Source of the DNA: Bacteroidales bacterium
GTDB taxonomy: Bacteria; Bacteroidota; Bacteroidia; Bacteroidales; UBA932
NCBI GenBank assembly: GCA_017550525.1
Contig: JAFZOU010000096.1
Coordinates: 1-64,000, forward strand
DNA: 64,000 nucleotides
Reading direction: 5' to 3'
In this document: piece by piece, positions 1-9,800 of the stretch
How the letters are laid out: every line of letters starts with the position of its first letter
Position numbering within the stretch: position 1 is the first letter of the stretch
Program-made: the position numbers and the translations under genes
Notes under the pieces: model-generated
The model's input: the letters and a program-made list of their open reading frames with translations, nothing else
Database searches by the model: none
Told to the model about the DNA's origin: nothing

Positions 1-2844
1 GACTTCGATGGCGACCAGATGGCTATCCACCTGCCGCTGGGCAACGCCGCCATCATGGAGGCACAGCTGCTCATGCTGGGTTCCCACAACATCCTCAACC
101 CCGCCAACGGTTCCCCTATCACCGTTCCTTCCCAGGATATGGTGCTGGGTCTCTATTACATCACCAAGGAGCGCCCCGGCGCAAAGGGTGACGGCCTGAG
201 CTTCTACGGCCCCGAGGAAGTGATCATCGCCTACGACGGCAAGGTTATCGATATGCACGCCCCCATCAAGGTCCGCCTGCCTAAGGACAAGCAGGACCTC
301 AGCAAGGGCTACGAGATGGTGAAAACCACCGCAGGCCGCATCATCGTGAACCAGTACATGCCCGAAGAGGTTCCGTACGTGAATGAGGTCCTGGGCAAGA
401 AAGCCCTCCGTACCGTCATCACGGACGTTATCAAACACACCGGTGTCACCCGCACAGCCAAGTTCCTTGACGACATCAAGAACCTTGGTTACGACCAGGC
501 CTTCCGTGCCGGTATCTCCTTCAACCTGGGCGACGTGCTCATCCCCGAGGAGAAGACCGCCCTCATCGAGAAGGGTTACTCCGAGGTAGAAAGCATCAAA
601 GCAAACTATGCGATGGGCTTCATTACCAACAACGAGCGTTACAACAAGGTCATTGACCTCTGGACCTCCATCGACAACCAGCTCACATCCGTGGTTAAGA
701 AGCAGATTTCTGCCGATCAGCAGGGCTTCAACCCCGTGTACATGATGCTGGATTCCGGTGCCCGTGGTTCAACCCAGCAGATCAAGCAGCTCTGCGGTAT
801 GCGTGGCCTTATGGCCAAGCCCCAGAAGAGCGGCGCTGCAGGTGCAGAGATCATTGAGAACCCTATCGTGTCCAACCTGAAAGAGGGTATGACCGTGCTG
901 GAGTACTTCATCTCCACCCACGGTGCCCGTAAGGGTCTGGCCGATACCGCCCTCAAGACCGCTGATGCAGGTTACCTCACCCGCCGTCTTGTGGACGTTT
1001 CCCACGATGTCATTATCACCGAGGAAGACTGCGGCACCCTCCGCGGCCTCATCGCAACCGCCATCAAGAACAAGGATGAGGTTGTCGAATCCCTTGGTGA
1101 GCGCATCCTTGGCCGTACTTCCGTACACGACATCTTCAACCCTCTCACAGGGGAACTTATCATCGCTGCCGGCGAGGAAATCCGCGAGGATGTAGCCGCC
1201 CTCATCGATACCCTCCCCATCGAGCAGGTTGAAATCCGCAGCGTTCTCACCTGCGAATCCCGCAAGGGAGTGTGCGCAAAGTGCTACGGCCGCAACCTGG
1301 CTACCAGCCGTATGGTTGAAACCGGTGAGGTTGTGGGCGTTATCGCCGCACAGTCCATCGGTGAACCTGGTACCCAGCTTACCCTCCGTACCTTCCACGT
1401 CGGTGGTACCGCGTCCGGCTCTGTGGCCGACAACACCATCGTCTCCAAGTACGAAGGTAAGCTCCAGTTCGAAGAACTCCGTACCATCGACCGCGTCAAC
1501 GAAGACGGCAGCGTGAACCCCGTTGTGGTGTCCCGTATGACGGAACTCCGCATTGTGGACGAACGCACCGGCATGACCTATTCCCAGTACGACATCCCTT
1601 ACGGTTCAACGCTGTACTTCAAGGACGGCGCTTCCGTGAAGAAGGGTGACCTCATCTGCGAATGGGATGCCTACAACGCCACCACCATCGTTGAAACCGC
1701 CGGTATCGTACGCTTCCAGAACATGATCGAAGGCGTCACTTTCAATGAGGAAAGTGCCGATGAGTTTGCAACCAATACGGACAAGGTCATCATCGAAAGT
1801 AAGGACAAGACCAAGACTCCTGAAATGCTCATCGTAGATGATAAGGGCGTCATCCTCCGTCAGTACAACCTGCCTGTGGGTGCACACATTATGATCAACG
1901 ACGGCGAAAGCGTGAAGATCGGCGATGTTATCATCAAGATCCCCCGCGCTATCGGCAAGGCATCCGATATCACCGGCGGTCTGCCGCGTGTTACGGAACT
2001 CTTCGAGGCCCGTACTCCTTCCAACCCCGCAATTCTCTCAGAGATCAACGGTGAGGTTCTCATGGGTAAGGTCAAGCGCGGTAAGCGTGAGATCATCGTG
2101 AAGAACCGCAGCGGCAAGGAGTGCCACTACGAGGTTCCTACCACCAAGCAGATCCTGGTTCAGGAGAACGACTACGTGAAGGCCGGTACCCGTCTCTCAG
2201 ACGGCGGCACTTCTCCTACCGACATCCTGAACATCCTTGGTCCGGTGAAGGCTCAGGAGTACATTGTCAATGAGATCCAGGCCGTGTATCGCTTACAGGG
2301 TGTGAAGATCAATGACAAGCACTTTGAGATCATCGTCCGCCAGATGATGCGCAAGGTCCAGATCGGAGATCCCGGAGACACCGAATTCCTCCCGGAGGAA
2401 CTGGTGGACAAGTGGGAGTTCATGGACCGCAACGACGAAATCTTCGGCAAGTACTATGTAGAAGATGCCGGAGACAGCGCACGCTTTGAGGAAGGCGACA
2501 TCATAAGCGCCCGTGACCTCCGCGGAGAGAATGCCTCTCTGGAGCGTCAGGGAGCAAAGCTCATCGCCGCCCGTCCCGCAAAGCCCGCCACGGCCTCACA
2601 GGTGCTGCAGGGTATCACCCGCGCCGCCCTCAAGACCGGCTCCTTCATCAGTGCAGCTTCCTTCCAGGAAACCACCAAGGTCCTTTCCGAGGCCGCTATC
2701 CGCGCCCGCGTGGATAACCTCGAAGGCCTGAAGGAGAACGTCATCTGCGGCCACCTGATTCCTGCAGGTACCGGTCTCAACCGCTACCAGGACATCATCG
2801 TGGGTTCCAAGACGGAAACCATGGCAGCTCTCTCAGAGCTCTAA
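1..2844 (+). CDS. rpoC: RNA polymerase subunit beta' (5'-truncated by window edge)
   Basis: This is the catalytic beta' subunit of RNA polymerase. The frame is open from base 1, and the first residues are DFDGDQ, the end of the universal NADFDGD motif that holds the active-site Mg2+. About 947 residues of the usual ~1,430 are present. A zinc-binding cysteine cluster ([14 protein letters not shown], near residue 420) is followed by [21 protein letters not shown], the bridge-helix/trigger-loop segment, near residue 450. The C-terminus ends normally at TAA. Codon use is strongly biased to C-ending codons, as expected for a highly expressed gene, and the genome-wide ATCGGCC word appears only once here (939-945). 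A strong terminator follows, so rpoC ends its transcription unit. Confidence 0.99.
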   Translation, partial: DFDGDQMAIHLPLGNAAIMEAQLLMLGSHNILNPANGSPITVPSQDMVLGLYYITKERPGAKGDGLSFYGPEEVIIAYDGKVIDMHAPIKVRLPKDKQDLSKGYEMVKTTAGRIIVNQYMPEEVPYVNEVLGKKALRTVITDVIKHTGVTRTAKFLDDIKNLGYDQAFRAGISFNLGDVLIPEEKTALIEKGYSEVESIKANYAMGFITNNERYNKVIDLWTSIDNQLTSVVKKQISADQQGFNPVYMMLDSGARGSTQQIKQLCGMRGLMAKPQKSGAAGAEIIENPIVSNLKEGMTVLEYFISTHGARKGLADTALKTADAGYLTRRLVDVSHDVIITEEDCGTLRGLIATAIKNKDEVVESLGERILGRTSVHDIFNPLTGELIIAAGEEIREDVAALIDTLPIEQVEIRSVLTCESRKGVCAKCYGRNLATSRMVETGEVVGVIAAQSIGEPGTQLTLRTFHVGGTASGSVADNTIVSKYEGKLQFEELRTIDRVNEDGSVNPVVVSRMTELRIVDERTGMTYSQYDIPYGSTLYFKDGASVKKGDLICEWDAYNATTIVETAGIVRFQNMIEGVTFNEESADEFATNTDKVIIESKDKTKTPEMLIVDDKGVILRQYNLPVGAHIMINDGESVKIGDVIIKIPRAIGKASDITGGLPRVTELFEARTPSNPAILSEINGEVLMGKVKRGKREIIVKNRSGKECHYEVPTTKQILVQENDYVKAGTRLSDGGTSPTDILNILGPVKAQEYIVNEIQAVYRLQGVKINDKHFEIIVRQMMRKVQIGDPGDTEFLPEELVDKWEFMDRNDEIFGKYYVEDAGDSARFEEGDIISARDLRGENASLERQGAKLIAARPAKPATASQVLQGITRAALKTGSFISAASFQETTKVLSEAAIRARVDNLEGLKENVICGHLIPAGTGLNRYQDIIVGSKTETMAALSEL

Positions 2845-2852
2845 GCCGTTCC

Positions 2853-2919
2853 GTCATTCCGGGCTCTGCCCGTCATTCTGGGCACGTAGCCCGTCATTCC
2901 CGACCTGATCGGGAATCTC
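2853..2919. repeat. Cluster of three GTCATTC-type palindromic repeat units
   Basis: Three head-to-tail starts of the dispersed repeat (GTCATTC at 2853, 2872 and 2893) follow the rpoC stop. The third is complete: GTCATTCCCGA, then a short spacer, then TCGGGAATCTC, which folds as a hairpin. The first two are truncated units. The same family recurs at least ten more times in the window. Confidence 0.8.
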
Positions 2920-2925
2920 ACTCCA

Positions 2926-2956
2926 GGAGGCAGCCCGCAAGGCTGCCTCCTTTTTT
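2926..2956 (+). terminator. Rho-independent terminator of rpoC
   Basis: A perfect 10-bp stem, GGAGGCAGCC paired with GGCTGCCTCC around a CGCAA loop, is followed directly by TTTTTT. Confidence 0.95.
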
Positions 2957-2957
2957 C

Positions 2958-2988
2958 TTGTTATTCCGAAACAATATTCATATCTTTG
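2958..2988 (+). promoter_or_regulatory. Bacteroidota-type promoter for the DUF3990/XRE pair
   Basis: TTG at 2958-2960 and TATCTTTG at 2981-2988 match the -33 and TAnnTTTG -7 elements of the Bacteroidota sigma factor, spaced 20 bp. Transcription would start within the adjoining operator palindrome, about 20 nt before the ATG at 3014. Confidence 0.7.
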
Positions 2989-3010
2989 CAGTAACACTAG
3001 AGTGTTACTG
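2989..3010. promoter_or_regulatory. Perfect palindromic operator
   Basis: CAGTAACACT and AGTGTTACTG are exact inverted repeats separated by AG. The palindrome begins one base after the -7 element and lies at the predicted transcription start, where a bound repressor would block initiation. The likely binder is the XRE-domain protein encoded second in this operon, giving autoregulation as in type II toxin-antitoxin systems. The binding partner is inferred. Confidence 0.75.
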
Positions 3011-3013
3011 CTT

Positions 3014-3682
3014 ATGATTGTATATCACGGTTCCCCATATCTTGTATCTGTGCCTATGTTCGGAGAGGGCAATCCCCATAATGACTACGGCCTGGGCTTT
3101 TATTGTACGCAGGATCTGGAACTGGCCAAGGAATGGGCCTGTCCGGATGGACGTGATGGTTTTGCCAACCAGTACAGGCTGGATGAAGGCTCATTGTCCT
3201 GTATGGATCTTAGCGGCAAGGATTACAATATTCTTAATTGGATGGCCATTCTGGTCAAGAACAGGGTGTTTGATATCTCTTATCCAATTGCAGCCAGAGG
3301 CAAGCAGTACCTTATGGATAATTTCCTGCCGAATTATGAGGATTATGACATCATAAAAGGCTATAGAGCCGACGATTCCTATTTTTCGTTTGCACGTGCA
3401 TTCCTTTCCAACACAATCACCCTTGGTCAATTGTCGCTGGCAATGCATCTTGGTAACCTTGGAATCCAGATTGTCCTTAGAAGTCCTCTGGCATTTGACT
3501 CTATATGGAAAGAGCGCGCATATCCGGCGCGGGCATCCGAATACCACGTGAAAAGAGTGTCAAGAGACCGTAGAGCCAGGGAAGACTATCTTAAAATGCT
3601 TGAAGAGCCTGAAACAGGCGGAGTATACCTTTCTCAAATTGTAGATGAACACTGGACAAATGAACACCCCGGCTTACAATAA
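3014..3682 (+). CDS. DUF3990 family protein, probable toxin of a toxin-antitoxin pair
   Basis: The start at 3014 gives MIVYHGS, the typical DUF3990 beginning; the upstream in-frame start at 3002 lies inside the operator. Family features are the N-terminal YHGS, then NPHNDYGLGFYCT near residue 25 and AKEWA a little later. This H...Y-G-x-G-F-Y-x-T pattern resembles the NAD-binding fold of ADP-ribosyltransferases, and the family is often annotated as ART-like. The 222-residue protein has no signal peptide. Its 3' end overlaps the XRE gene by 38 nt, so the two are translationally coupled. Promoter, operator and overlap together support a toxin-first TA operon. Toxicity and the NAD chemistry are inferred. 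Confidence 0.75.
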   Translation: MIVYHGSPYLVSVPMFGEGNPHNDYGLGFYCTQDLELAKEWACPDGRDGFANQYRLDEGSLSCMDLSGKDYNILNWMAILVKNRVFDISYPIAARGKQYLMDNFLPNYEDYDIIKGYRADDSYFSFARAFLSNTITLGQLSLAMHLGNLGIQIVLRSPLAFDSIWKERAYPARASEYHVKRVSRDRRAREDYLKMLEEPETGGVYLSQIVDEHWTNEHPGLQ

Positions 3683-4295
3683 CAGTTATCTGGAGGACTC
3701 AATGCAGGCCCTGGGCGCTATGCTGGATTATGCCGTCAATGCCTGTAATCAGGATTTGGAGCAGTTCTGCGACCGTTTTTTCTGCAGCGGAGTTGCCCGG
3801 TCTCTCTTTCAGTTCAGTCCTAAATATATGGGTCTCTCCGGAATTGAACTTGCGTCCCTTGTTGCCCGGCTCACAGGTGACGGCCTTCCGGATGCCCCGC
3901 CTTATATAGACGTGGGAAGCCCTGAATACTGGACAGGTTGGGCGTTGGCGTATGTTTCCTGGTCTCTCAATATGGATTATGAGACCCTTCATAAGAAGGG
4001 AGTATCGGCCAAGGCTCTCCTTAATGGGTATACTGTTCTTCATGAGGCCGATCTTTCCAAGACGGTAGATGTGGCCAGAGAGTGGCTTATGAAAGGTGCT
4101 GTAAGCGTAAACCCGTTAAAGAGGCAGAGAACTTTGGCCGGACTAACCCAGAAGGAACTTGCGTCACTTGCCGGTGTGCCTCTAAGGGTTATACGCTCCT
4201 ATGAACAGGGGCAGCGCTCGCTGGAAAATGCCGGTGCAGAGAGCACGCTGCGTCTGTCCCGTGCACTTTCCTGCCAGATTGAGGATTTACTCTGA
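3645..4295 (+). CDS. XRE-family DNA-binding protein, probable antitoxin/repressor
   Basis: The C-terminal third is a helix-turn-helix of the XRE/Cro type (RTLAGLTQKELASLAGVPLRVIRSYEQG region, about residues 160-190). The N-terminal region has a pattern common in XRE antitoxins of gut bacteria (PEYWTGWALAYVSWSLN, then GYTVLHEADLSKTVD). It overlaps the DUF3990 gene out of frame. Two other in-frame ATGs (3660 and 3702) are possible starts; 3660 is as likely as 3645. It is the natural candidate to neutralise the DUF3990 protein and bind the perfect palindrome at the promoter. ATCGGCC words at 4004 and 4046 show it is at least partly adapted to this genome. Confidence 0.75.
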   Translation: MNTGQMNTPAYNNSYLEDSMQALGAMLDYAVNACNQDLEQFCDRFFCSGVARSLFQFSPKYMGLSGIELASLVARLTGDGLPDAPPYIDVGSPEYWTGWALAYVSWSLNMDYETLHKKGVSAKALLNGYTVLHEADLSKTVDVAREWLMKGAVSVNPLKRQRTLAGLTQKELASLAGVPLRVIRSYEQGQRSLENAGAESTLRLSRALSCQIEDLL

Positions 4296-4306
4296 GCGTC
4301 CCTCCT

Positions 4307-4333
4307 GTCATTCTGAGCGAAGCGAAGAATCTC
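4307..4333. repeat. GTCATTC/GAATCTC palindromic repeat supplying a stop codon
   Basis: This is a complete 27-bp unit beginning GTCATTCTGAGCGAAG and ending GAATCTC. It lies between convergent genes. Read on the minus strand it encodes the last residues of the TPR lipoprotein (GDSSLRSE) and its TGA stop. Confidence 0.85.
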
Positions 4334-6002
4334 CGTTTGATAGCCGCTGTATGTATTCAGCGGAACTGGCGGTGGGATTCTCCTCAAAGAAGTGCTTGTA
4401 CCGCGTCTTTCGGGTGCGGAGGGCCGGTTCGGTTATCCTGAGGTAGAAAGCGATGCTTTTGACGGATAGGCCGGAATATAACAATGTAAGCGTTGAGAAG
4501 TCCTCTTCTTTCAACTTGTCCTTGTATTCCGTTCGCAGGCGCTGGATGAGATTATCGTTTGAAGAGTTGACGGCCTCTTCCAGAGAGATGATGAGCCTCT
4601 TGTCGGACCGGATTTCTCCAAGTTGCTGTCTGAAGACGGAGATGAGTTCATCCTTGGTTTGAATACCGTAGCGTTTTTCCCGTTTCTTTACTTCTTCATC
4701 GGTCCAGGAGAAGTAGGATTCAGACAGCTGTTGCAGGAACTGGACTTTATCCATAATAACGGCGTTGCTTGCTTTCCGGAAATGCTCATTCCTTTCTTTT
4801 AAAACCTGCAAGTCGTTGTTCAGGGATTCAATGTCGGCCATGTCCTGTAATCTGTCAATGTGGAGTTTCCTGACGAATAGGATTAACCCCAGGATAATCA
4901 ACAGCAGCAGGACCCCAAGAATGGAATAAATGATAGTATTCTGCCTTGTGAGTTCTTTCTGGGTATTGTAGGATTCTCTGTAATGGTTTTCCATTGCATG
5001 AGTAACGGACTGCCCCAGTAGCTTTTGGATTTCAGTATATTGAATATTTGTTGCTTCCCGAAGGGCATTATAAGCACTTTTATAATCATTGCGTAGTTTA
5101 TAAGCCTCCGATATATAATTCAAAAGAGTCAGAGAATCAATATTGTCAGAAACCAGCACACCCGCCATATCAAATAATCGATTAGCCTCTTTGTGGCGGC
5201 CCTCATTTTCTAATAATAATGCTTTGCATTCATAATAAGATAGCGAATCATCTTTTTGGGGCAACAAAGGAATCTGATCAAGGATAAGCGATGCTGTTTT
5301 ATAATCTTCTTTCCCTACAATAAGAATATCTGTTTTCAGCCATAAAGCTGTTCTGATGAGTGGAGTATATGTGTTTCGTGATAATATTGAGTCCGTTATC
5401 GCCATCGCGTGATCCCAATTCTCTGTTCTTGTTAACTGCTCAGCAATATTGATTCTTGCATAATCGGCAGAAAGGGTCTCACCACAAGCGTCAAAGTAAT
5501 CTGCCGCCTGTTTAGAATAATCAAGAGCCAACACGTTATTATAATTGAAAGCGTGAATACTACTTAAATGCCTGCAACAAAGGCCAGCATTATGATTGTC
5601 CTTCAGTTCTTTAGCGAGAGAAAGAGCCTCATCGAATTCAATAGCCGCTTGCAAATACTCACCAGCATTTTGATGTACTACTCCCAGATAATATGCCGAA
5701 AGCATCTTGTAATGAGAATTCCCGTGTCTTTGATAATAATGATAGGCCAATTGCGTCAGGGAATCATCAGTCACATCAATGTAGTTCTTATCTAACGCCA
5801 TCGATAGGAGCAGAGCATGTTTCGCCCGCTGTTTCTTGGTTTGTGGGTTAACTTCTAACAGTATGTTTAAAGCACTATCCGAATGTTCTGTCATCATTTG
5901 CTCTGAAGCCATCAGAACTTTGCTATTTTCCTGCCAAGTGCAGGAAACAATTACAACGGTAAAGGCGAGCAGAATCAGTTGATTAGGATTGAATGAATTC
6001 AT
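4308..6002 (-). CDS. TPR-repeat lipoprotein with membrane anchor and C-terminal HTH, probable regulator
   Basis: The 564-residue protein starts with a lipoprotein signal (lipobox VIVSC, Cys about 21). A long helical tetratricopeptide-like region follows (about residues 25-360). A single membrane segment (IIYSILGVLLLLIILGLILF, about 362-382) precedes a coiled-coil linker (about 385-430) and a cytoplasmic C-terminal region. Its end, DFSTLTLLYSGLSVKSIAFYLRITEPALRTRKTRYK, resembles a LuxR/FixJ-like helix-turn-helix. This build, outside sensor to inside DNA-binding domain, is a known Bacteroidota regulator type. It is divergent from the DUF3244/Rhs genes, which it may control. The last eight residues and stop come from the inserted palindromic repeat. 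No ATCGGCC word occurs within it, which fits recent acquisition. Confidence 0.8.
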   Translation of the reverse strand: MNSFNPNQLILLAFTVVIVSCTWQENSKVLMASEQMMTEHSDSALNILLEVNPQTKKQRAKHALLLSMALDKNYIDVTDDSLTQLAYHYYQRHGNSHYKMLSAYYLGVVHQNAGEYLQAAIEFDEALSLAKELKDNHNAGLCCRHLSSIHAFNYNNVLALDYSKQAADYFDACGETLSADYARINIAEQLTRTENWDHAMAITDSILSRNTYTPLIRTALWLKTDILIVGKEDYKTASLILDQIPLLPQKDDSLSYYECKALLLENEGRHKEANRLFDMAGVLVSDNIDSLTLLNYISEAYKLRNDYKSAYNALREATNIQYTEIQKLLGQSVTHAMENHYRESYNTQKELTRQNTIIYSILGVLLLLIILGLILFVRKLHIDRLQDMADIESLNNDLQVLKERNEHFRKASNAVIMDKVQFLQQLSESYFSWTDEEVKKREKRYGIQTKDELISVFRQQLGEIRSDKRLIISLEEAVNSSNDNLIQRLRTEYKDKLKEEDFSTLTLLYSGLSVKSIAFYLRITEPALRTRKTRYKHFFEENPTASSAEYIQRLSNGDSSLRSE

Positions 6003-6440
6003 GGTAAAAATGCTGCCAGGTATATATATTATATGTATTCATCTGCAAAAGACAATACCCGGCAGCACTAGTCTGACGGGTATTGCTGCAAAGAGAAACT
6101 TATGTACTTGTTCTGGATCTGGCAACCCAACCTAAGACATAAGATCTCCCGCGTATCGCACACGGGAAATCTTATTGAGGGCCTTAGGTATAAAATTTTG
6201 CCAGAATTTGAACAAGTGCCCGTCAATAAGATTCCTTTTATTGAAATCTGTGTTTTTTTCAGTGCAAATGTAGTTAGAAATGACCAAAATATCAATATCA
6301 ACAAGAGCGTGTTATATATTAATCGTAAAACGGCGTTGATAATCAGCGTTTTAACGTGTAAAATGTAATAGTGTAAATGATGATAATACCAAGAAGTGAC
6401 AGTAAATTCGCATCGTATTCATCTTATAAATATCATTATT
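6003..6440. other. Divergent intergenic region with a large nested foldback
   Basis: This AT-rich region lies between the TPR regulator and the DUF3244 gene and carries nested inverted repeats. TGCTGCC (6011) pairs with GGCAGCA (6061). CAATACCC (6052) pairs with GGGTATTG (6079). ACTTGTTC (about 6104) pairs with GAACAAGT (about 6211). CTGGCA pairs with TGCCAG inside that, and CCTAA...TAAGAT.TCCCG pairs with CGGGA.ATCTTA...TTAGG at 6131-6189. No ORF, tRNA or recognised riboswitch is seen. It could be a structured leader or promoter region, or the footprint of a mobile hairpin. Confidence 0.55.
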
Positions 6441-6833
6441 ATGCAAAAGTCAACATTCACTTCTTTTCTGGCGATATTCGCCATGAGTCTTTTCTTTTCT
6501 TTATCCTTTGCTTATGCCGGAATCGGTAGTTCAGGGATAAATATAAACCTCCGACATATACCATCTGGGGCATCTCAAAACCCAGGCGCCCCTCGTTCCT
6601 TAATTATTGAGGCTTATTATGATTCTGAACTTTCTTATGTGTCCGCATCGCTTAGTAGTGCCGGTACTCTTGTAGATGTTTACATTGAAAATCAGGATAC
6701 AGAGGAACAGTATAACTATCAAATCCCTGGAACCGGCAATTCTGTATTGCCAATCAGTGGTACATCCGGTTATTGGACTATTACCTTCATCCTGTCCAAT
6801 GGAGACGAGTATATCGGATATTTCATCCTATAA
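6441..6833 (+). CDS. Secreted DUF3244-like protein
   Basis: Translation from the ATG at 6441 gives a Sec signal peptide (MQKSTFTSFLAIFAMSLFFS, cleavage after SFAYA) and a ~105-residue mature domain. The mature part has the DUF3244 pattern: a short N-terminal segment, LIIEAYYDSELSYVSASLSSAGTLVDVYIENQD, then a GYWTITFILSNGDEYIGYFIL ending typical of a small beta-sandwich. The upstream in-frame ATG (6396) would put charged and polar residues before the signal and is less likely. Its stop lies 42 nt before the Rhs start, so both probably share a transcript. DUF3244 proteins are Bacteroidota envelope proteins of unknown function; a role as Rhs partner or chaperone is speculation. Confidence 0.7.
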   Translation: MQKSTFTSFLAIFAMSLFFSLSFAYAGIGSSGININLRHIPSGASQNPGAPRSLIIEAYYDSELSYVSASLSSAGTLVDVYIENQDTEEQYNYQIPGTGNSVLPISGTSGYWTITFILSNGDEYIGYFIL

Positions 6834-6875
6834 ATGAGTTTATTGGTTTTTTTGTTAACTTTGGACAACCATATT

Positions 6876-9800
6876 ATGAGAAACTTGTCATTCATATCGG
6901 CTCATTATGGAATAGTTCCGACTTGTGACCGGAAAACGGTACATAGTATCTGGACAATATTAATAAGCGTTTTTCTTACTGTCCCATCATTCGCACAGAA
7001 CCATGTCTCTTACACATATGATTCTGCCGGCAACCGTGACAGCCGCACATGGACTACGGGGAGTTTCATGGCAAGACACGGCAGTGACAGTCTGTTCCCA
7101 GTTCAGATTCCAATAACGCCTGATACTCTGAGTATCAAGTCCGTCAGGACAAAGGTTTCACTTGATCCAAACAACCTTCCTCTAGTACTTTCTGAGGACG
7201 AAAAATCCTGGCTCAACGATGAATATTTCAAGTCCCAAATGGCCGAAGAGGAGGCCTGGTGGAAGGAATATGAGAAACAACCCCGGTTAAGAGCCACAAA
7301 TACAAATTATTCGGTTGGCGCAATTCCGCTTCAGGAGGGGATTTCGCCGACAGGTGCCCGTACATACAGTCTTCCAATTCCTACTGCTGCGGGGTTCAAG
7401 CTTGTTCCAAATATCTCACTTGCTTATAACAGCCAGGCAGCCGAAGGCTGGGCCGGTTACGGATGGGATATCCAAGGCCTGTCATGCATCAGGTTAATCA
7501 ACAAGAATCAATACTACCACGGAGAAATAAAGGCGGCAGATGCTTTGGCATCAGACCCGGTCTTTGCCCTTGACGGCATTCCACTAGTAACAAATGAGCA
7601 TCCCGAGACATCATCGGCTTATCCTCTTGAAACGGCACGTGGACATATTCTGGCAGCTCCGGAGTATAACCGAAACCATAGAATATTCGGTTTTAAGGTT
7701 CTATATCCTAATGGAGTACGTGCTACATACGGCAGAGTAGAGACATATAACTACAATATGGTCATATATTATGTGACCCAGATGGAGGACCTGGAAGGGA
7801 ACAAGATAACATTCACATATTCAATTGACGCCCATGCGGGTCTGGACCGCCCGGAATCAATCTTGTACGGCTATGATTCTAATGGTAACCCTGCCGGTCA
7901 GATTTCTTTTTCTTATACGTTCGTATCTTCTGCCGCTACGAGGTATTTCGCAGGCAAAGCCATAGAGTATGATTATCGTCTTTCTGCAATAGAATCCCGC
8001 ACCGACGGAGAAATCCTTGCTCGTTACGACTTTACATATGAGCAGAAGGATAATGCCTGCCTTCTTTCAAAGGTGGACTGCTCCAGCGGCAATTATTCCC
8101 TGTCACCACTCGAGTTCACTTACGGGACCCCGCCAACATCTTCTTATATCAAACAGGATCGAAGTTGCAGTATCGACCTGGATCCTACTGTTTATTCGAT
8201 TGAAGATGAGAATGTTTTCAAGCGAGGCAAGTTCATGCGTAATGAATACCGCGACGGTGTAATCATATATTGTAAGAATCCAACTACATCCAGCCGCATA
8301 TCTCTGATTCCCCGCCTGGAGAGTAGCAGCACACTCAACACTGATATTCCATTAGGCCCAAGATTCAAGACTGTGGAAGCCGCAGATGTTGACGGTGACG
8401 GCGTGGATGAAATCATTCACCTGAGCACGTGGTATCAAAGCGCCATGTCTGCAATAGGGATATCGGTATATAAATGCAACGACTCCGGGACGCCAGTATT
8501 GCAGTACCAAAACACCGCTCTTGTGCCAGGCACTTACTCGTTTTTCAGTTTACCATATTCTCGGGAATACCGTATGGGAGACTTTGATGGCGACGGAAAA
8601 GCCGAATTGCTAGCAGTGGCATATAACAGAAGTGGGACAGGCGCCATATGGTATTCTCAAGTAAGTTATACATCTTTGATTGATGTGAGTACTGGGACCC
8701 TACTGTGCAATCAGGAATTATTTGAGTTCCCCCATGACCGCTCTACATGTCTTATTGTAAACGATATCGACAATGATGGTCGGGCGGAGCTGTGCTACGC
8801 CACAGATACGGGATTCAATATTTACCGTCTCCAGGCATCTGGCTCTTTTGCTTTGGAGAAAACACTGGCCAACCCCACTGCGTCTTTCCTGGCCTCTGAA
8901 GCGCGCCCGTGTTATATGGCCGATCTGAATGGTGATGGCTATCTTGATATTATTAGGGCACCTTCACCTTCATCTTCTACCATTTGGGATATTTATTCTT
9001 ATAATGGCAACACATTTGTCTGGAGTTCAATCTCTCTTACTTCATGTTCTTCGAATGATCAGGTGATGTTTATAGACATCAATAGGGACGGGCTGGCCGA
9101 TTTTGTTAAGGTAAGTGGTACAAGTATTTATTCTTGCCGGAATATAAATGGTTTGTCATTTGATTCTCCTGTTCTTTCCCCCTCCACTATTTCTAATACC
9201 AGCGGTATTGTTCCGGTTAACGCATCGGCATACAACAAATCCAGCTCCTTTATCAAGATTGATGGGACGACTGTTTATAATTACTCCTATAATGCCATCT
9301 CGCCTTTCATTCGCCGCGTGAACATGGTTGTTGACAGTTACGGGAAAAGGCTTCGCAATGGCTATACCTATTTGCCATCCCATGCTCAGATTTGGAGAGA
9401 TTCATCACTTTCGGTTGACACTACTCAATGCTTTTTCTTCAGCACACTACCATTATACGTCCTGTCAAGCGAATATTCGTACATGTCGGGGTCATCGTCA
9501 TCGTCCTATGATGTAAAGGAGTATGAGTATTACAACGGTGTTGTTCATAACCGCGGTCTCGGCTTCTGCGGTTTTTCCAGAATTCGGGTAAAAGAAAAGC
9601 CGGGAACGGCAACATTCCATGTCGATGATGCAAAGGATACGTACTATCTCCCGGACAAGATGGGCGTTGTAAGTAAAGTAGTATGCAAGAAGGGCGTAAG
9701 CCAGTCAGATCCGGCATATTACACCCTCACCAACACCTGGGACAGCCATAGCACGACCTATGGAAAACTCAGTCCACGTCTTACTCAAAGCGTAGCGGTC

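Noticed and set aside
769..1398. Long open frame on the minus strand inside rpoC
   Set aside because: It is a shadow of the strongly biased rpoC codons; no start context, no family resemblance, and rpoC is certain.
6832..6863. Promoter (TAACTTTG at 6856) for the Rhs gene alone
   Set aside because: The element fits, but no -33 box is present at the right distance and the gene lies 42 bp behind the DUF3244 gene; co-transcription is simpler. Kept out of the feature list.
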